A stretch of DNA of 64,000 bases from Pseudofrankia inefficax (GCF_000166135.1 NC_014666.1:4836001-4900000), one strand, 5' to 3'; positions 51,040-60,000 are shown, numbered from the stretch's first letter. Notes: generated by a model not told the origin, from the letters alone. Made by a program: numbers and translations.

Positions 51040-52479
51040 TCAGTTCGGGTCCCCGCCGGCCTCGTGCGCCCCATCCGCGCCGTCATCGCCGGCGGTCACG
51101 GCGGGGATGCGGACCTCGAACCGGGCGCCGGGCAGTTCGGGAGCCGCCGTCGTGACGCGGACTGTTCCGTCGTGGGCGGTGAGGACCTCGCGGACGATGG
51201 CGAGGCCGAGTCCTGAGCCACCGTCGGATGGGACTTCCCCGCCGAGGCGGGTGAACCGGTCGAAGATTCTCTCCCTGTCGGCGGTGGGGATGCCGGGTCC
51301 GTCGTCGGCGACGGTGAGGACGACCACGGCACCGGTGGTACGCAGGGTCACCTCGACTCGGCTGCGGGCGTGGCGTGTGGCGTTGTCGAGCAGGTTGTGG
51401 ACCACCCTGGCCAGCGCGGCCGGCTCGCCGAGCACCTGCCCGGCGGAGACGCCGCCGGTGGCGACGGCGATCGGTCGCGCGAGGCGGACGCGGCGGGCTT
51501 CGTCGAGTACGACGTCGTCGAGGTCGACGGGGCGCAGGCTCAGCCGGGGACGGTCGTCCAGGCGGGCCAGGTGCAGCAGATCGTTGACGAGATCGCTCAG
51601 GCGCCCGGCGTCCGCGAGCGGTCCCCGCAGGTCGTGCGCTGGGATCGTCGCCGGCGGCTGGGTCGCCGCCGCCACCTCAAGCTGGGCCTGGAGGGAGGCG
51701 ATCGGGCTACGCAGCTCATGCGCGGCGTTGGCGACGAACTCGCGCTGGCGGCGAGTGGCGGCCTCCAGCCGGCCGAGGAGGTCGTTGAATGTGGCCGCGA
51801 GGTTGTAGACCTCGTCGCGTGAGAGCGGCAGGTCCAGCCGCCGGTGCAGGTCGGTCGCGGTGATCTCGGCCGCCTGCCGGCGCAGCTCGTCGACGGGACG
51901 CAGCGCGCGGCCGACGAGCCGCCAGGTGATCGTCGCGAGAACGGCCAGGACGATGGGCAGGCCGACGGCCAGCGCTCCGCCGAGCGCGGCGACGGTGTCC
52001 GCGGCGTCGTCCGCGGGCACCGCCACATAGACGACGATCGGGCTTCCGCCGATCGTGATCTCCTGCGCGGCCACCCGGTAGGAGTCAGCGCTGTCGTGCA
52101 GAGGCAGCCGAGAGGTCGCTCGCAGCACTCGCGCGCCGGGCGACGGTACGAAACCGAACATCGGCCGCGCCGGATCGGCCGTCGGTGAGCTCGACAGGAC
52201 TTCGCCGTCGGCGCCGATCACCTGCACGATGACGTCGCTGTCACGGCTCGGCGGCAGCGGGCCGGTCGCGTCGGCGGCCCGCAGCACCCCGACCGTCTGG
52301 TCGAGCCGCTGGGTGGCGTTGCTGTTCGCGACGCGGATCAGTCCCGCGTGGAGGCGTTGGGCGAGGAACGCCGCGGCGACGCACAGGGCGGCGGCGATGA
52401 CCACGGTCGCGGCCGCGGTCAGCCGGGTCCGCAGGGAGCGGCGTCCCCACCACCGGTGGACGCGCGAGGCTTCAGTCAT
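51040..52479 (-). CDS. Sensor histidine kinase (third system)
   Basis: 479 aa. TM1 (LTAAATVVIAAALCVAAAFL) and TM2 (GGALAVGLPIVLAVLATITW) enclose an extracytoplasmic sensor; HAMP follows. H-box is NAAHELRSPIAS, N-box NLLDNATRHAR, G1 VADDGPGIP and G2 GSGLGLAIVREVLTAHDG, all intact. ATG at 52479 overlaps the end of the regulator gene by 8 bases (ATGACTGA), so kinase translation follows regulator translation. Divergent from an ABC-2 exporter operon it may control. Confidence 0.92.
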   Translation of the reverse strand: MTEASRVHRWWGRRSLRTRLTAAATVVIAAALCVAAAFLAQRLHAGLIRVANSNATQRLDQTVGVLRAADATGPLPPSRDSDVIVQVIGADGEVLSSSPTADPARPMFGFVPSPGARVLRATSRLPLHDSADSYRVAAQEITIGGSPIVVYVAVPADDAADTVAALGGALAVGLPIVLAVLATITWRLVGRALRPVDELRRQAAEITATDLHRRLDLPLSRDEVYNLAATFNDLLGRLEAATRRQREFVANAAHELRSPIASLQAQLEVAAATQPPATIPAHDLRGPLADAGRLSDLVNDLLHLARLDDRPRLSLRPVDLDDVVLDEARRVRLARPIAVATGGVSAGQVLGEPAALARVVHNLLDNATRHARSRVEVTLRTTGAVVVLTVADDGPGIPTADRERIFDRFTRLGGEVPSDGGSGLGLAIVREVLTAHDGTVRVTTAAPELPGARFEVRIPAVTAGDDGADGAHEAGGDPN

Positions 52480-53146
52480 CCGCGGGGACCAGGTAGCCCG
52501 ATCCTCGGATGGTCAGGATCGACCGCGCCTGAAACGGTCTATCGATCTTTCGGCGGAGGTAGCCGATGTAGACCTCGACGATGTTGGGGTCGCCGTCAAA
52601 GTGTTCGTCCCAGACATGGTCAAGCAGTTCGGACTTGCTGATCACGCGGCCTTGGTGGCGGACCAGGTACTCCAGGACGGCGAACTCGCGGGAGGTGAGC
52701 GCGATGTCGTCCTCGCCGCGCCGGCAGCGTCGGGCCGCCGGATCCAGCGTCAGCCCGGCCGCGTGGAGAAGCGGGGGCCGTTCGGTGGCACCTCGTCGCA
52801 GCAGCGCACGCAGGCGGGCGAGAAGCACGACGAGGGAGAAGGGCTTCACCAGGTAGTCGTCCGCTCCGAGGTCCAGCGCGTCGGCGATGTCGTACTCCCC
52901 GTCCTTGGCCGTCAGCATCAGTACCGGCAGCCAGATCTCGGCTTGCCGCAGCCGGCGCACGACCTCGTACCCGGACAGGCCCGGGAGCAGGATGTCGAGC
53001 ACCATCGCGTCGTAGCTGCCGTGCTCCGCGCGCCACAGGCCTTCGGCTCCGTCGTGGGCCAGGTCGACCGCGAAACCGTCCCGGGTCAGCCAGCGCCCGA
53101 GCGCGACCGCCAGTCGTCGCTCGTCCTCGACCACGAGCACCCGCAC
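52472..53146 (-). CDS. OmpR-family response regulator (third system)
   Basis: About 224 aa. Receiver: RVLVVEDERRLAVALGRWLT, phospho-Asp in YDAMVLDILLPGLSG, Lys in DDYLVKPFSLVVLL. The winged-helix domain ends TIRGSGYLVPADD. GTG at 53146 gives a standard MRVLVVEDE start with GGGGGTG upstream; GTG at 53161 is the alternative. Co-transcribed with the kinase gene that overlaps its 3' end. Confidence 0.92.
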   Translation of the reverse strand: MRVLVVEDERRLAVALGRWLTRDGFAVDLAHDGAEGLWRAEHGSYDAMVLDILLPGLSGYEVVRRLRQAEIWLPVLMLTAKDGEYDIADALDLGADDYLVKPFSLVVLLARLRALLRRGATERPPLLHAAGLTLDPAARRCRRGEDDIALTSREFAVLEYLVRHQGRVISKSELLDHVWDEHFDGDPNIVEVYIGYLRRKIDRPFQARSILTIRGSGYLVPADD

Positions 53147-53458
53147 ACTCGCCACCCCCACCGTCCGGACGGCCTCCGTGACCAGTGTCGTGCCGGTTCG
53201 GGCACGGCGGTACAGGCCGCCATAGCTGATCTTTCAGCCCGCATTCAGCCGCCGAGGCCCAGGCTGCGATCCACCGCCGATGGGCTTTCGAAAGGGTGCG
53301 ATGCGGATCTTTCATGGACACCGTCCTGCGCCAGCGCGCGGTCCTTCCCGCATGCCTGCCCGGGCCGGACGGGCGCGGGCCGGGATGCGGTCCTCGCCTT
53401 CCGGCGGCCGGCGGGGCCTCCTACCGGCGCTGGTAGCGCTGGGCGCCCGCGGGTGCCG
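53147..53458 (+). promoter_or_regulatory. Divergent control region with paired GATCTTTCA motifs
   Basis: 312 bp between the response regulator (minus) and the ABC exporter operon (plus). GATCTTTCA occurs at 53228 and 53306, 78 bp apart, with further CTTTC/GAAAG units near 53285-53294 (CTTTCGAAAG is a 10-bp palindrome). These are candidate binding sites for the adjacent regulator; no gene is seen here. Confidence 0.5.
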
Positions 53459-54430
53459 ATGAGCGCCGCCGCGCTGGAAGCGGTGGAGCTCGCCCGGTCC
53501 TACGGCGCTCGCACGGCCCTGGCCGGCCTCACCTTCAGCGTGGATTCCGGGGAGATCCTCGGCCTGCTCGGGCCGAACGGCGCGGGCAAGACCACTACCA
53601 TCCGGCTGCTGACGACGATGCTCAGGCCATCGAGCGGGACGTTCTCGGTCGCCGGGGTGCCGTCGACGAGGCCGGTCGATATCCGCCGTGTGGTCGGCGC
53701 CCTCCCAGAAAGCGCCGGCTACCCCGAGCACATGACGGGCCTGGAGTACCTGCGTTACCACGGGCGGCTGTTCGGGCTGTCCCGTGGGGACGCGTCTCGG
53801 ACCAGCGAGCGGCTGCTGAACGAGGTCGGCCTGGCGGAACGCGGGCTGTCCCGGATAGCGACGTACAGCCGGGGCATGCGTCAGCGTCTCGGAATCGCGC
53901 GCGCACTGGTGAACAACCCCGCGGTCGTCTTTCTCGACGAACCGACCCTGGGCCTCGATCCGGCCGGACAACGCCAGGTGCTCGGTATCGTCCGCGACAT
54001 CGCCCAGCGCCGCGGCGCGACGGTCGTCCTCAGCACCCATACCCTCCCGGACGTCGAGGAGGTCTGCACGAAGGTGTTGATCCTCGCGCGCGGCCGGGTG
54101 CTGAGCGCCGGCACCGTCGACGAGGTGACCAGAGTTGCCGCCGCGCCAGGGACCGCGCTGCTACGCGTGCCCACCGACGGGATCCATCGAGCCATGGGCG
54201 CTCTGACCGCGGTGCCCCACCTGACGGTGGAGGCCACCGAGGGACATCCCGACGTCCTGCGGCTATCCCTGCGGGAACGACCGGATGATCACCCGGATTC
54301 GGCCAGCACCGCGCTGAACGCGGCGTTGCGGGCCGTGCTGCTGGCGGACGTGCCGGTTCGTTCGTTCGAGATCGAAGGCAGCCGGCTCAGCGACGCCTTT
54401 CTGAGCATGACCCGACGGAGCGAGCGATGA
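53459..54430 (+). CDS. ABC-2 transporter ATP-binding protein
   Basis: 323 aa. Walker A LLGPNGAGKTTTIRLL, Q-loop replaced by LPESAGYPEHMTGLEYL (Glu for Gln, as in some DrrA/NatA members), signature YSRGMRQRLGIARAL, Walker B VVFLDEPTLGLDPAGQ, H-loop STHTLPDVEEV. The C-terminal 90 residues are the DrrA/CcmA-like extension. ATG at 53459; the long frame from 52229 is antisense shadow of the kinase and regulator. First gene of a three-gene operon coupled by ATGA overlaps. Confidence 0.92.
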   Translation: MSAAALEAVELARSYGARTALAGLTFSVDSGEILGLLGPNGAGKTTTIRLLTTMLRPSSGTFSVAGVPSTRPVDIRRVVGALPESAGYPEHMTGLEYLRYHGRLFGLSRGDASRTSERLLNEVGLAERGLSRIATYSRGMRQRLGIARALVNNPAVVFLDEPTLGLDPAGQRQVLGIVRDIAQRRGATVVLSTHTLPDVEEVCTKVLILARGRVLSAGTVDEVTRVAAAPGTALLRVPTDGIHRAMGALTAVPHLTVEATEGHPDVLRLSLRERPDDHPDSASTALNAALRAVLLADVPVRSFEIEGSRLSDAFLSMTRRSER

Positions 54431-55290
54431 AAACCGATGTTGACGGCGAGCCGTCGAGCGTGACGCCCCACGAGCGGACCGCATCCGGCCAGAGCTCCGC
54501 GTCGGCTCCCGGTCCGCGTGGCTGGCGCGTCGTCGCCGAACAGGAGTTCATCGATCTGTGGGCGACGGGCCGCGGCCCGGTCCTCGTCTTCGCCTTCAGT
54601 GTGCTGCTGAGCGTCATCACCTACCTGGCCGGAACCAACCAGGCCCTCAACTTCCTCGAACAACGCGAAGCGGTGAACCTGACTCTCCAGCTGGCCGTCG
54701 CGGTCGGCACCCTGGTGACGATGGTGGTGAGCGCCGACGCGATCAGCGGAGAACGCGAACGGGGAACGCTGGAGAACCTTCTTCTCGCTCCCGTCTCCCG
54801 TCGCACCGTCGCGGTGGGTAAATTTCTGGCGGCTCTGTCGCTGTGGCTCGCCTCATGCGTGGTGAGCATTCCTTACATCTGGGTACTCGGTCGAGGCTCG
54901 TCGATCGTCTGGCGCGCGCTTCTGCTCGACCTCGCCGTCGGAACGCTGCTCGCCGCCGCGCTCGCCGCACTCGCCCTCCTCGTCAGCGCCCTGTCCCAGT
55001 CGAACAAGGTCAGCCTTTCGGTCAGCCTCTTTCTGCTCCTCTCGCTTTTCGCGCCGACGCAGCTACCCGCGGGAGCCACCCGCGGCTGGTTCGGGACCTA
55101 CCTGGACCGGCTCAATCCCATCGCGGCCGGAACCCACTACATGACGGCTCTCCTCGTCAACGGGCACGGCTGGGCTCGCGACCTCTCCTATCTCGCGTCG
55201 CCGCTGGTCACCATCGTCCTGGCGGGCGGTGCCCTGCTGGTCGCCGGGCCCCGCATCATCAGCCTTCACGCAGGAACGAGCAGAGGATGA
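54427..55290 (+). CDS. ABC-2 type permease
   Basis: 287 aa with six membrane helices. Typical ABC-2 segments: WRVVAEQEFIDLWATGRGP before TM1, the cytoplasmic loop VVSADAISGERERGTLENLL and LAPVSRRTVAVGKFL, and the last helices after YMTALLVNGHGWARDLSY. The loop places the family motif ERERGTLE exactly as in NatB/YhaP-like exporters. ATG overlaps the ATPase stop (ATGA), and its own stop overlaps the next start. Confidence 0.92.
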   Translation: MKTDVDGEPSSVTPHERTASGQSSASAPGPRGWRVVAEQEFIDLWATGRGPVLVFAFSVLLSVITYLAGTNQALNFLEQREAVNLTLQLAVAVGTLVTMVVSADAISGERERGTLENLLLAPVSRRTVAVGKFLAALSLWLASCVVSIPYIWVLGRGSSIVWRALLLDLAVGTLLAAALAALALLVSALSQSNKVSLSVSLFLLLSLFAPTQLPAGATRGWFGTYLDRLNPIAAGTHYMTALLVNGHGWARDLSYLASPLVTIVLAGGALLVAGPRIISLHAGTSRG

Positions 55291-55892
55291 ATCGCCCGCG
55301 CACGCTGGCCGGACTACTGCTCGCGCTGATCACCCTCGTCGTGTTCGCCGCACCGAGCTCGGCCGCCCCGTCGACACCGCCACCGGCCGTCACCGTGGCC
55401 TTCGACCACGGGGAGGTCCGCGCGGCCGTGGGTGAGCGGTTCACCCTCCGAGCTCGCATCAGCGACATCTCCGCGGCGCCAGTCGGGCCCTCGATCGCCC
55501 ACCTGAACGTGGCGAGCCTGACGAGCGATGTCTATGTCGACCCCGAGGACTGGTCGTCGGACCGCAGCCGCCCGGTCGCCGCGATGGCCGCCGGCGACGG
55601 CACCTGGCTCGACTGGGAGATCCAAGCCGTCACCGCCGGCAGGTTCGACGTGTACGTGGTCGTGCTGCCGACTGGCCCGGACCGGGCCGGCAGCGGCGGG
55701 CCCGGACCTGCGCCTCTCGTCGCGAGCGCACCCGTCCACGTCACGGTGACGCCTCGACGCACGCTGACCGCGGGCGGTTCCCTGCCGACCGCGATCACGG
55801 TGCCGCTGCTGCTCGGCGCCGGCGCGCTCGCGACGCGCCGGCGCGCTCGCCGCGCCTCCAACCTGGCGCAGACCGGCGGGCCGAAGACCTAG
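55287..55892 (+). CDS. Secreted, membrane-anchored protein of the ABC-2 operon
   Basis: 201 aa. Signal peptide (LLLALITLVVFAAPSSA), a single beta-rich domain with Ig-like features (VTVAFDHGEVRAAVGERFTL, WLDWEIQAVTAGRFDVYVVV) and a C-terminal helix (AITVPLLLGAGALA) with a basic tail. The ATG overlaps the permease stop (ATGA), so it is part of the exporter operon and may be an extracytoplasmic accessory subunit. No family recognised. Confidence 0.82.
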   Translation: MNRPRTLAGLLLALITLVVFAAPSSAAPSTPPPAVTVAFDHGEVRAAVGERFTLRARISDISAAPVGPSIAHLNVASLTSDVYVDPEDWSSDRSRPVAAMAAGDGTWLDWEIQAVTAGRFDVYVVVLPTGPDRAGSGGPGPAPLVASAPVHVTVTPRRTLTAGGSLPTAITVPLLLGAGALATRRRARRASNLAQTGGPKT

Positions 55893-56274
55893 CGTCTCGC
55901 GTGCGCCGACACGGGGTGGGGCCCGGAGGCCCACGGCAACGGTCAAACCGGCCCTGAGCCGCCGGGACGACCACGCCCCTACGCCGCACCCCACCTCGCT
56001 CGACGCAGCCTGCTCCGGGCCAATCCGGTCCACCGAATTCTCAACGAGCCGGACGGCGGCCCGATCGCGATGCGAAGAGGGCGGCAGTTCTCAGCGCGCC
56101 GCAGCCATGAGTCTCATGCGGCGGCGGCGTTGCGCGCCCGGTTCATACTTCGGGGCCGCTTACTATTCGGCCGGCCGGACGCCTGCCGCGGACCGCGGGT
56201 CGTTCTTGCCTCAGTACCGTTCGCACCCGCATTTCGGGAACGTACGGTCCGTCCGAACCGTGCGCGGAGGCAGG
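55893..56274. other. Intergenic region, no gene recognised
   Basis: 382 bp. Contains only Arg-rich frames on both strands. A weak GGGCCC-type hairpin around 55915-55934 may end the exporter operon. The last 15 bases include the GGAGG of the following gene. Confidence 0.4.
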
Positions 56275-57156
56275 ATGACGAAGGTGGCGGCAGTCGACCA
56301 ATCTGGCGTCCTCGACGCCAGGTGCGCGGTGAAGAAGCTTCCGGAGATCACGGCGATCTTCTGGATCATGAAGATCGCGGCGACGACGCTCGGCGAGACC
56401 GCCGGCGACCTGCTGGCGCAGACCCTCCGGCTCGGATATTTCCTGACGACGGGGGTGCTGTTTCTCGTCTTCCTGGTGACCCTTGCCGTCCAGCTGAGGT
56501 CGAGGTCCTACAATCCGTTCTTCTACTGGACCGTCATCCTGTCCACCAGTACGGCCGGTACCACCATCTCCGACTTCATGAATCGCGACGCGAGCGAGAA
56601 GTATCTGGCTGAGGGAACCAGCTCGCTGGGCTGGGGGCCGCAGGGGCTCGGCCTGGGCTACCCCGTCGGCGCGGCGATTCTGATCTCGCTGCTGATCGCC
56701 ATCTTCGCCGCGTGGAAGCTCACTGGGCTGACGTTCGTGATCCGAGACATCGACTCGCTGCGCGGCGAGAGCTTCTTCTGGTCGGCCATCCTCGTGTCGA
56801 ACACCCTCGGAACCTCCATGGGCGATTTTCTGTCGGACAGCTCCGGACTCGGCTACGCGGGAAGCGCACTGCTCATACTGACGCTTCTCGGGCTGCTGCT
56901 GGCCCTCAAGTACGCCCCCGTGCCGCCGAATGTGCTGCTTTTCTGGCTCGCCTTCGTACTCACCCGCCCACTCGGTGCGACCGTCGGCGACTTCCTGACG
57001 AAACCAGCCGCCAAAGGAGGCCTCGCCCTCGGCACCGCGGGGTCGTCGACGGTCCTGCTCGCGCTCCTGCTCGGCCTGGTGAGCGTCGCCCACGCCCAGG
57101 AGAAGCGCCGGGTCGGCACTGCCGCGGCCGACGTGGCGCCGGTCCGCGTGTCCTAG
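56275..57156 (+). CDS. COG4705/DUF347-like membrane-anchored protein
   Basis: 293 aa, about eight membrane helices. Four internal repeats are visible, each ending in a Gly/Asp motif: FWIMKIAATTLGETAGDLL, FYWTVILSTSTAGTTISDF, FFWSAILVSNTLGTSMGDF, FWLAFVLTRPLGATVGDFL. The conserved Gly and Asp in each repeat suggest a metal- or ion-handling pore; the family is uncharacterised. ATG at 56275 follows GGAGG by 4 bases; the open frame from 56107 is upstream extension. Monocistronic. Confidence 0.88.
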   Translation: MTKVAAVDQSGVLDARCAVKKLPEITAIFWIMKIAATTLGETAGDLLAQTLRLGYFLTTGVLFLVFLVTLAVQLRSRSYNPFFYWTVILSTSTAGTTISDFMNRDASEKYLAEGTSSLGWGPQGLGLGYPVGAAILISLLIAIFAAWKLTGLTFVIRDIDSLRGESFFWSAILVSNTLGTSMGDFLSDSSGLGYAGSALLILTLLGLLLALKYAPVPPNVLLFWLAFVLTRPLGATVGDFLTKPAAKGGLALGTAGSSTVLLALLLGLVSVAHAQEKRRVGTAAADVAPVRVS

Positions 57157-57343
57157 GACGGACGTACGCGATTCGTGTGACCCGGGCTGGACGGGCGTCG
57201 TGGCTGGCGCGCACGGTTCGGTGCCGGGTGATCAGGCATCGTTTGATCGTCGGGTTGGTCGCCCGCACCGCACCTGCGCGGTGCCGAGGTTGGGAGACCA
57301 GGCCTAGCGCACGAGGGGTCGATGAACCCGGTCCCCGGCCCGA

Positions 57344-57383
57344 CGGCCGATTTCCACGCGGGAGTCGCTGTGGAAATCGGCCG
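57344..57383 (+). terminator. Strong bidirectional hairpin
   Basis: CGGCCGATTTCCAC (57344) pairs perfectly over 14 bp with GTGGAAATCGGCCG (57370), with a 12-base loop. It lies between the convergent COG4705 gene and the 57401 gene, the expected place for a shared terminator. Confidence 0.8.
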
Positions 57384-57400
57384 CCGGGACTCGCGGTCGC

Positions 57401-58144
57401 TCAGGCCGCGAGGTTCGCCGTGGCGTGCACGACCTGAACGATCCAGGCGTGGCCGACGACGACCTGAGCGAACTCGGTGACGTCGTGGCCGCCGTGGAGA
57501 AAACGCGCCGGCCGAGGAAAGACGACCGTTCCGTCCGGCGCCGTCTTCGCCCGGGCACGGTAACCCGCCCGCAGGGCCGCGTTGACCTCGCGGTGCCTAC
57601 CGACCCGGAGGATCGTTTCGGCGTCGCGAACAACCTGGTTCCGGAGCGCGAGGAACTCGGCTTCCGCTCGGGCGGTTGTCCTTTGCCGCCACTCCGCCTG
57701 ACGCGCCCGATATTCCAGGTCGGCCTCGATGTGCTGGAGCGCATGCCGACCGATCAGGTTGTCGGGAACGAGCCTCGCGAAATGCGCCACCTGCTCGGAC
57801 TGCGGCGCCTCACGCAGCCTGGCGTCCCGGTCCACCTGCGCGCCAGCCCACCGGGTGAGCGGACCGGTCTTGTCGGCAGCCCGGCGATTCCAGACGAGCC
57901 GCGTGATGTCCCGAGCCCGGCGCCGCTCCTCGAAATCCGCCTCGAAACCCGTTTCCACGACGTCAGCCAATGCCGATGCGGGGGCACCGTCAAAGGCCGT
58001 ACGGCGGGCGATGACGAGCAGATCCCGCTGGCGGGTGCGCTGACGCCGGTGAACCCGACGCCGCTGTTCCCGGGCGGACGTGCGCGCGGTCGAGGGCAGC
58101 ACCGACTCGGCCATGTCCTTGACCTTCTCGCCATGGTTCCGCAT
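57401..58144 (-). CDS. Unknown Arg-rich helical protein
   Basis: 247 aa. Highly charged, mostly helical: DITRLVWNRRAADKTGPLTR, HIEADLEYRARQAEWRQRTT, FLALRNQVVRDAETILRVGR, then a shorter strand-like end (GHDVTEFAQVVVGHAWIVQV). No signal, membrane helix or known domain. ATG at 58144 has GGGAGG 11 bases upstream; the frame to 58399 is an extension. Function not recognised. The number of Arg residues suggests nucleic-acid or membrane contact. Confidence 0.7.
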   Translation of the reverse strand: MRNHGEKVKDMAESVLPSTARTSAREQRRRVHRRQRTRQRDLLVIARRTAFDGAPASALADVVETGFEADFEERRRARDITRLVWNRRAADKTGPLTRWAGAQVDRDARLREAPQSEQVAHFARLVPDNLIGRHALQHIEADLEYRARQAEWRQRTTARAEAEFLALRNQVVRDAETILRVGRHREVNAALRAGYRARAKTAPDGTVVFPRPARFLHGGHDVTEFAQVVVGHAWIVQVVHATANLAA

Positions 58145-58334
58145 CGCGTGAGCACCTCCCTGCCGCACTATTCCGGGACGACGTGTCCCGGCGCCTTCCT
58201 TCTTCCCCGGCGCGGCACAGAATGCCCGAAAAGTCAGCATCCGTGCAAGGCATTTTGCGCCCTCGCAGTCGGCCTGGCCGGCAGCGAACTGCCAGGCGTT
58301 CTGGCATGCCTGCGCCGCCGGGCAGCGACGGACC

Positions 58335-58497
58335 GCCGAACGTCTTCCTCGCCGCCGGCGCCCGGCTCGACTGGGTACCCGACTATGCCGAAGGCACACC
58401 GCTGGACGCCGCCCGCGGCCGCGGCACCCGCCGCGACAACGTCATCAGCTGGCTAGAGGAACAGGGCGCCCGCTCCGAGGCTGCGGGACCGAGCTGA
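58335..58497 (+). pseudogene. Ankyrin-repeat protein C-terminal remnant
   Basis: VFLAAGARLDWVPDYAEGTP and LDAARGRGTRRDNVISWLEE read as the last ankyrin repeat and cap of a longer protein; upstream sequence in this frame is Arg/Pro noise without start or signal. Probably the tail of a deleted gene. Confidence 0.5.
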
Positions 58498-58555
58498 ACC
58501 CTTCGCTGAGCCGGAGGCGCATCTGGCAATGCTGGCCTCGGCCCGAGACCAACAA

Positions 58556-58629
58556 GATCGTTGATTTCGCCCTCGCGTGGCTGTGACCGCAGCGGTTCGG
58601 TGACCGGGCGAGGGCCAAAACGACGATCA
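58556..58629 (+). repeat. Imperfect inverted repeat containing copy B of the dispersed motif
   Basis: The left arm (58556-58575, reading CGAGGGCGAAATCAACGATC on the minus strand) matches the right arm CGAGGGCCAAAACGACGATC (58609-58628) at 17 of 20 positions, with a 33-base loop. The right arm is the same motif as at 49077. REP/BIME-like element located between a gene remnant and the 3' end of the decarboxylase gene; it may form a terminator in RNA. Confidence 0.55.
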
Positions 58630-58749
58630 GGTCAGCGGGCCGACCTCGCGGGACCCGGCACCGGCCCCTGGTCGCGGGCCGGGTCGCCGGTCCGGTCGCG
58701 GCAGCGGGGCCTGTGCCCCGCTGCCGCTCTAGCTGGTTGGGCCCTGTTC

Positions 58750-60000
58750 TTAGCGTCCGGCCGTGGCGATCTGCCTGTTGAGCTTGATGGGCGGTGTGTT
58801 GAAGTCGAACGGTGGCTTGGGTACCCAGCTTCGGATGACGCCGCGCTGGAAGATCAGGCAGTGGGTGGAGCCGCCGTACTGGAAGTAGCCGATCTCGTCG
58901 CCCTTTTGCACCTTCTGCTTCTCGCTGACCTTGATCACGCAAGAGGAGATCTCGGCCATGCCTACGAAGACGCAGGCCACGGTGCCCACCCGCTGGTCGC
59001 CGGTGTCGATCACGATGACCGCGCGGGCGGCGACCTGGCTGATGTAGCCCTGGGAGTCGTCGGGACCGCCGGGGTCGAGGCCTTCGGCTTCGAGGTCGGA
59101 GTAGTAGGTGCCGTCCAGCGGGTAGGCGGCGACGATGGTGCCGGCTACGGGTGCGTGCCAGCGGTGGTAGTTGTAGGCGCTGAGGAACGCCTGGTAGACG
59201 TCGCCGCCGACGAACTGCTCGGCGAGTGCCTGGCGTGAGCTCGTGAAGATGTCGGCAAGGGAGTAGGGCTGGGCCTTCATCCAGAAGCGGTCCGTGAGCT
59301 GCACGTTGTTCTGGATGTTGTAGGGGGTGGCCTCGCAGGCGCTCACGACGACCGTGTTGTCGGTCGGCCCGTCCACGGGCCGGGCGCCGGCCTTGAACTT
59401 GCGGGTGAAGAAGTCGTTCCACGACTTGAAGTCGTAGTACGGCTTGGTGGGGTCGCAGACGAATTCTGACATGCGGAGGTAGGAGAGGGCCTCCGGAGAG
59501 AACCATCCCGGCGGTTCGGGGATGAGGTAATACCGCGAGTCGGGCCCGCTCAGGAAGTCGCACCAGTACTGCAGCACGGCCTTGAGCTTCGCGTTGAGCG
59601 CCGGCGAGCGGAACAGCGGGAAACCGGCGGGCATGCACATGGGCCAGTCGAGCAGCGCGTTGAGCGGACAGCCGACCAGCTCGGTGGTGTCGAACGGCGG
59701 CGCGTAGGTCATGATCACGTTGATCAGGGCCATCAGTTCGTCGATGTTGCGGTAGCCGAGGTCGTAGCCGGCCGCGATCGCCTGCTCGATCGCCTGGGTG
59801 AAGTACATGCGCAGAACAGGATCGGTGTTCACGAGATTCGCGAGGTCCTGCACGGGCGGCGTGAGCGGCGCGCCGGGGCCCCGCTTCCTGGCCTCCTGTG
59901 CGAATTTGTGCCGGAAGGCGACGAGCACTTCTTCGCGGACGGGCAGCCAGTGCCCACGCCGGCTGGCCCGGACCGCGATGGTATCGGCATCAATGTTCAT
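58750..60000 (-). CDS. Phosphatidylserine decarboxylase-family protein, tryptophan-decarboxylase-like
   Basis: 416 aa. An N-terminal accessory domain (residues 15-160: LPVREEVLVAFRHKFAQEAR, NIDELMALINVIMTYAPPFD) precedes the PSD catalytic domain (SWNDFFTRKFKAGARPVDGP, SACEATPYNIQNNVQLTDRF, YNYHRWHAPVAGTIV). The self-cleavage site reads YGGSTHCLIF at residues 375-384, GGST instead of bacterial LGSS, so a pyruvoyl group would form at Ser378. The accessory domain and GGST are features of the pyruvoyl L-tryptophan decarboxylase-like branch, not housekeeping PSD. ATG start. No phosphatidylserine synthase nearby. Confidence 0.88.
   Translation of the reverse strand: MNIDADTIAVRASRRGHWLPVREEVLVAFRHKFAQEARKRGPGAPLTPPVQDLANLVNTDPVLRMYFTQAIEQAIAAGYDLGYRNIDELMALINVIMTYAPPFDTTELVGCPLNALLDWPMCMPAGFPLFRSPALNAKLKAVLQYWCDFLSGPDSRYYLIPEPPGWFSPEALSYLRMSEFVCDPTKPYYDFKSWNDFFTRKFKAGARPVDGPTDNTVVVSACEATPYNIQNNVQLTDRFWMKAQPYSLADIFTSSRQALAEQFVGGDVYQAFLSAYNYHRWHAPVAGTIVAAYPLDGTYYSDLEAEGLDPGGPDDSQGYISQVAARAVIVIDTGDQRVGTVACVFVGMAEISSCVIKVSEKQKVQKGDEIGYFQYGGSTHCLIFQRGVIRSWVPKPPFDFNTPPIKLNRQIATAGR

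Noticed and set aside
52229-53458. N-terminal 410 residues of the long frame ending in the ABC-2 ATPase
   Set aside because: Antisense to kinase and regulator genes; ATPase homology starts only at the ATG at 53459.
55860-55889. LAQTG near the C-terminus of the operon-linked secreted protein, resembling a class E sortase signal
   Set aside because: The motif lies after the hydrophobic helix and basic residues, not before them, so it cannot act as a sorting signal.
57425-58456. 343-codon plus-strand frame opposite the unknown Arg-rich protein
   Set aside because: The minus frame has a good ribosome site and ends at a strong shared hairpin; the plus frame has neither.
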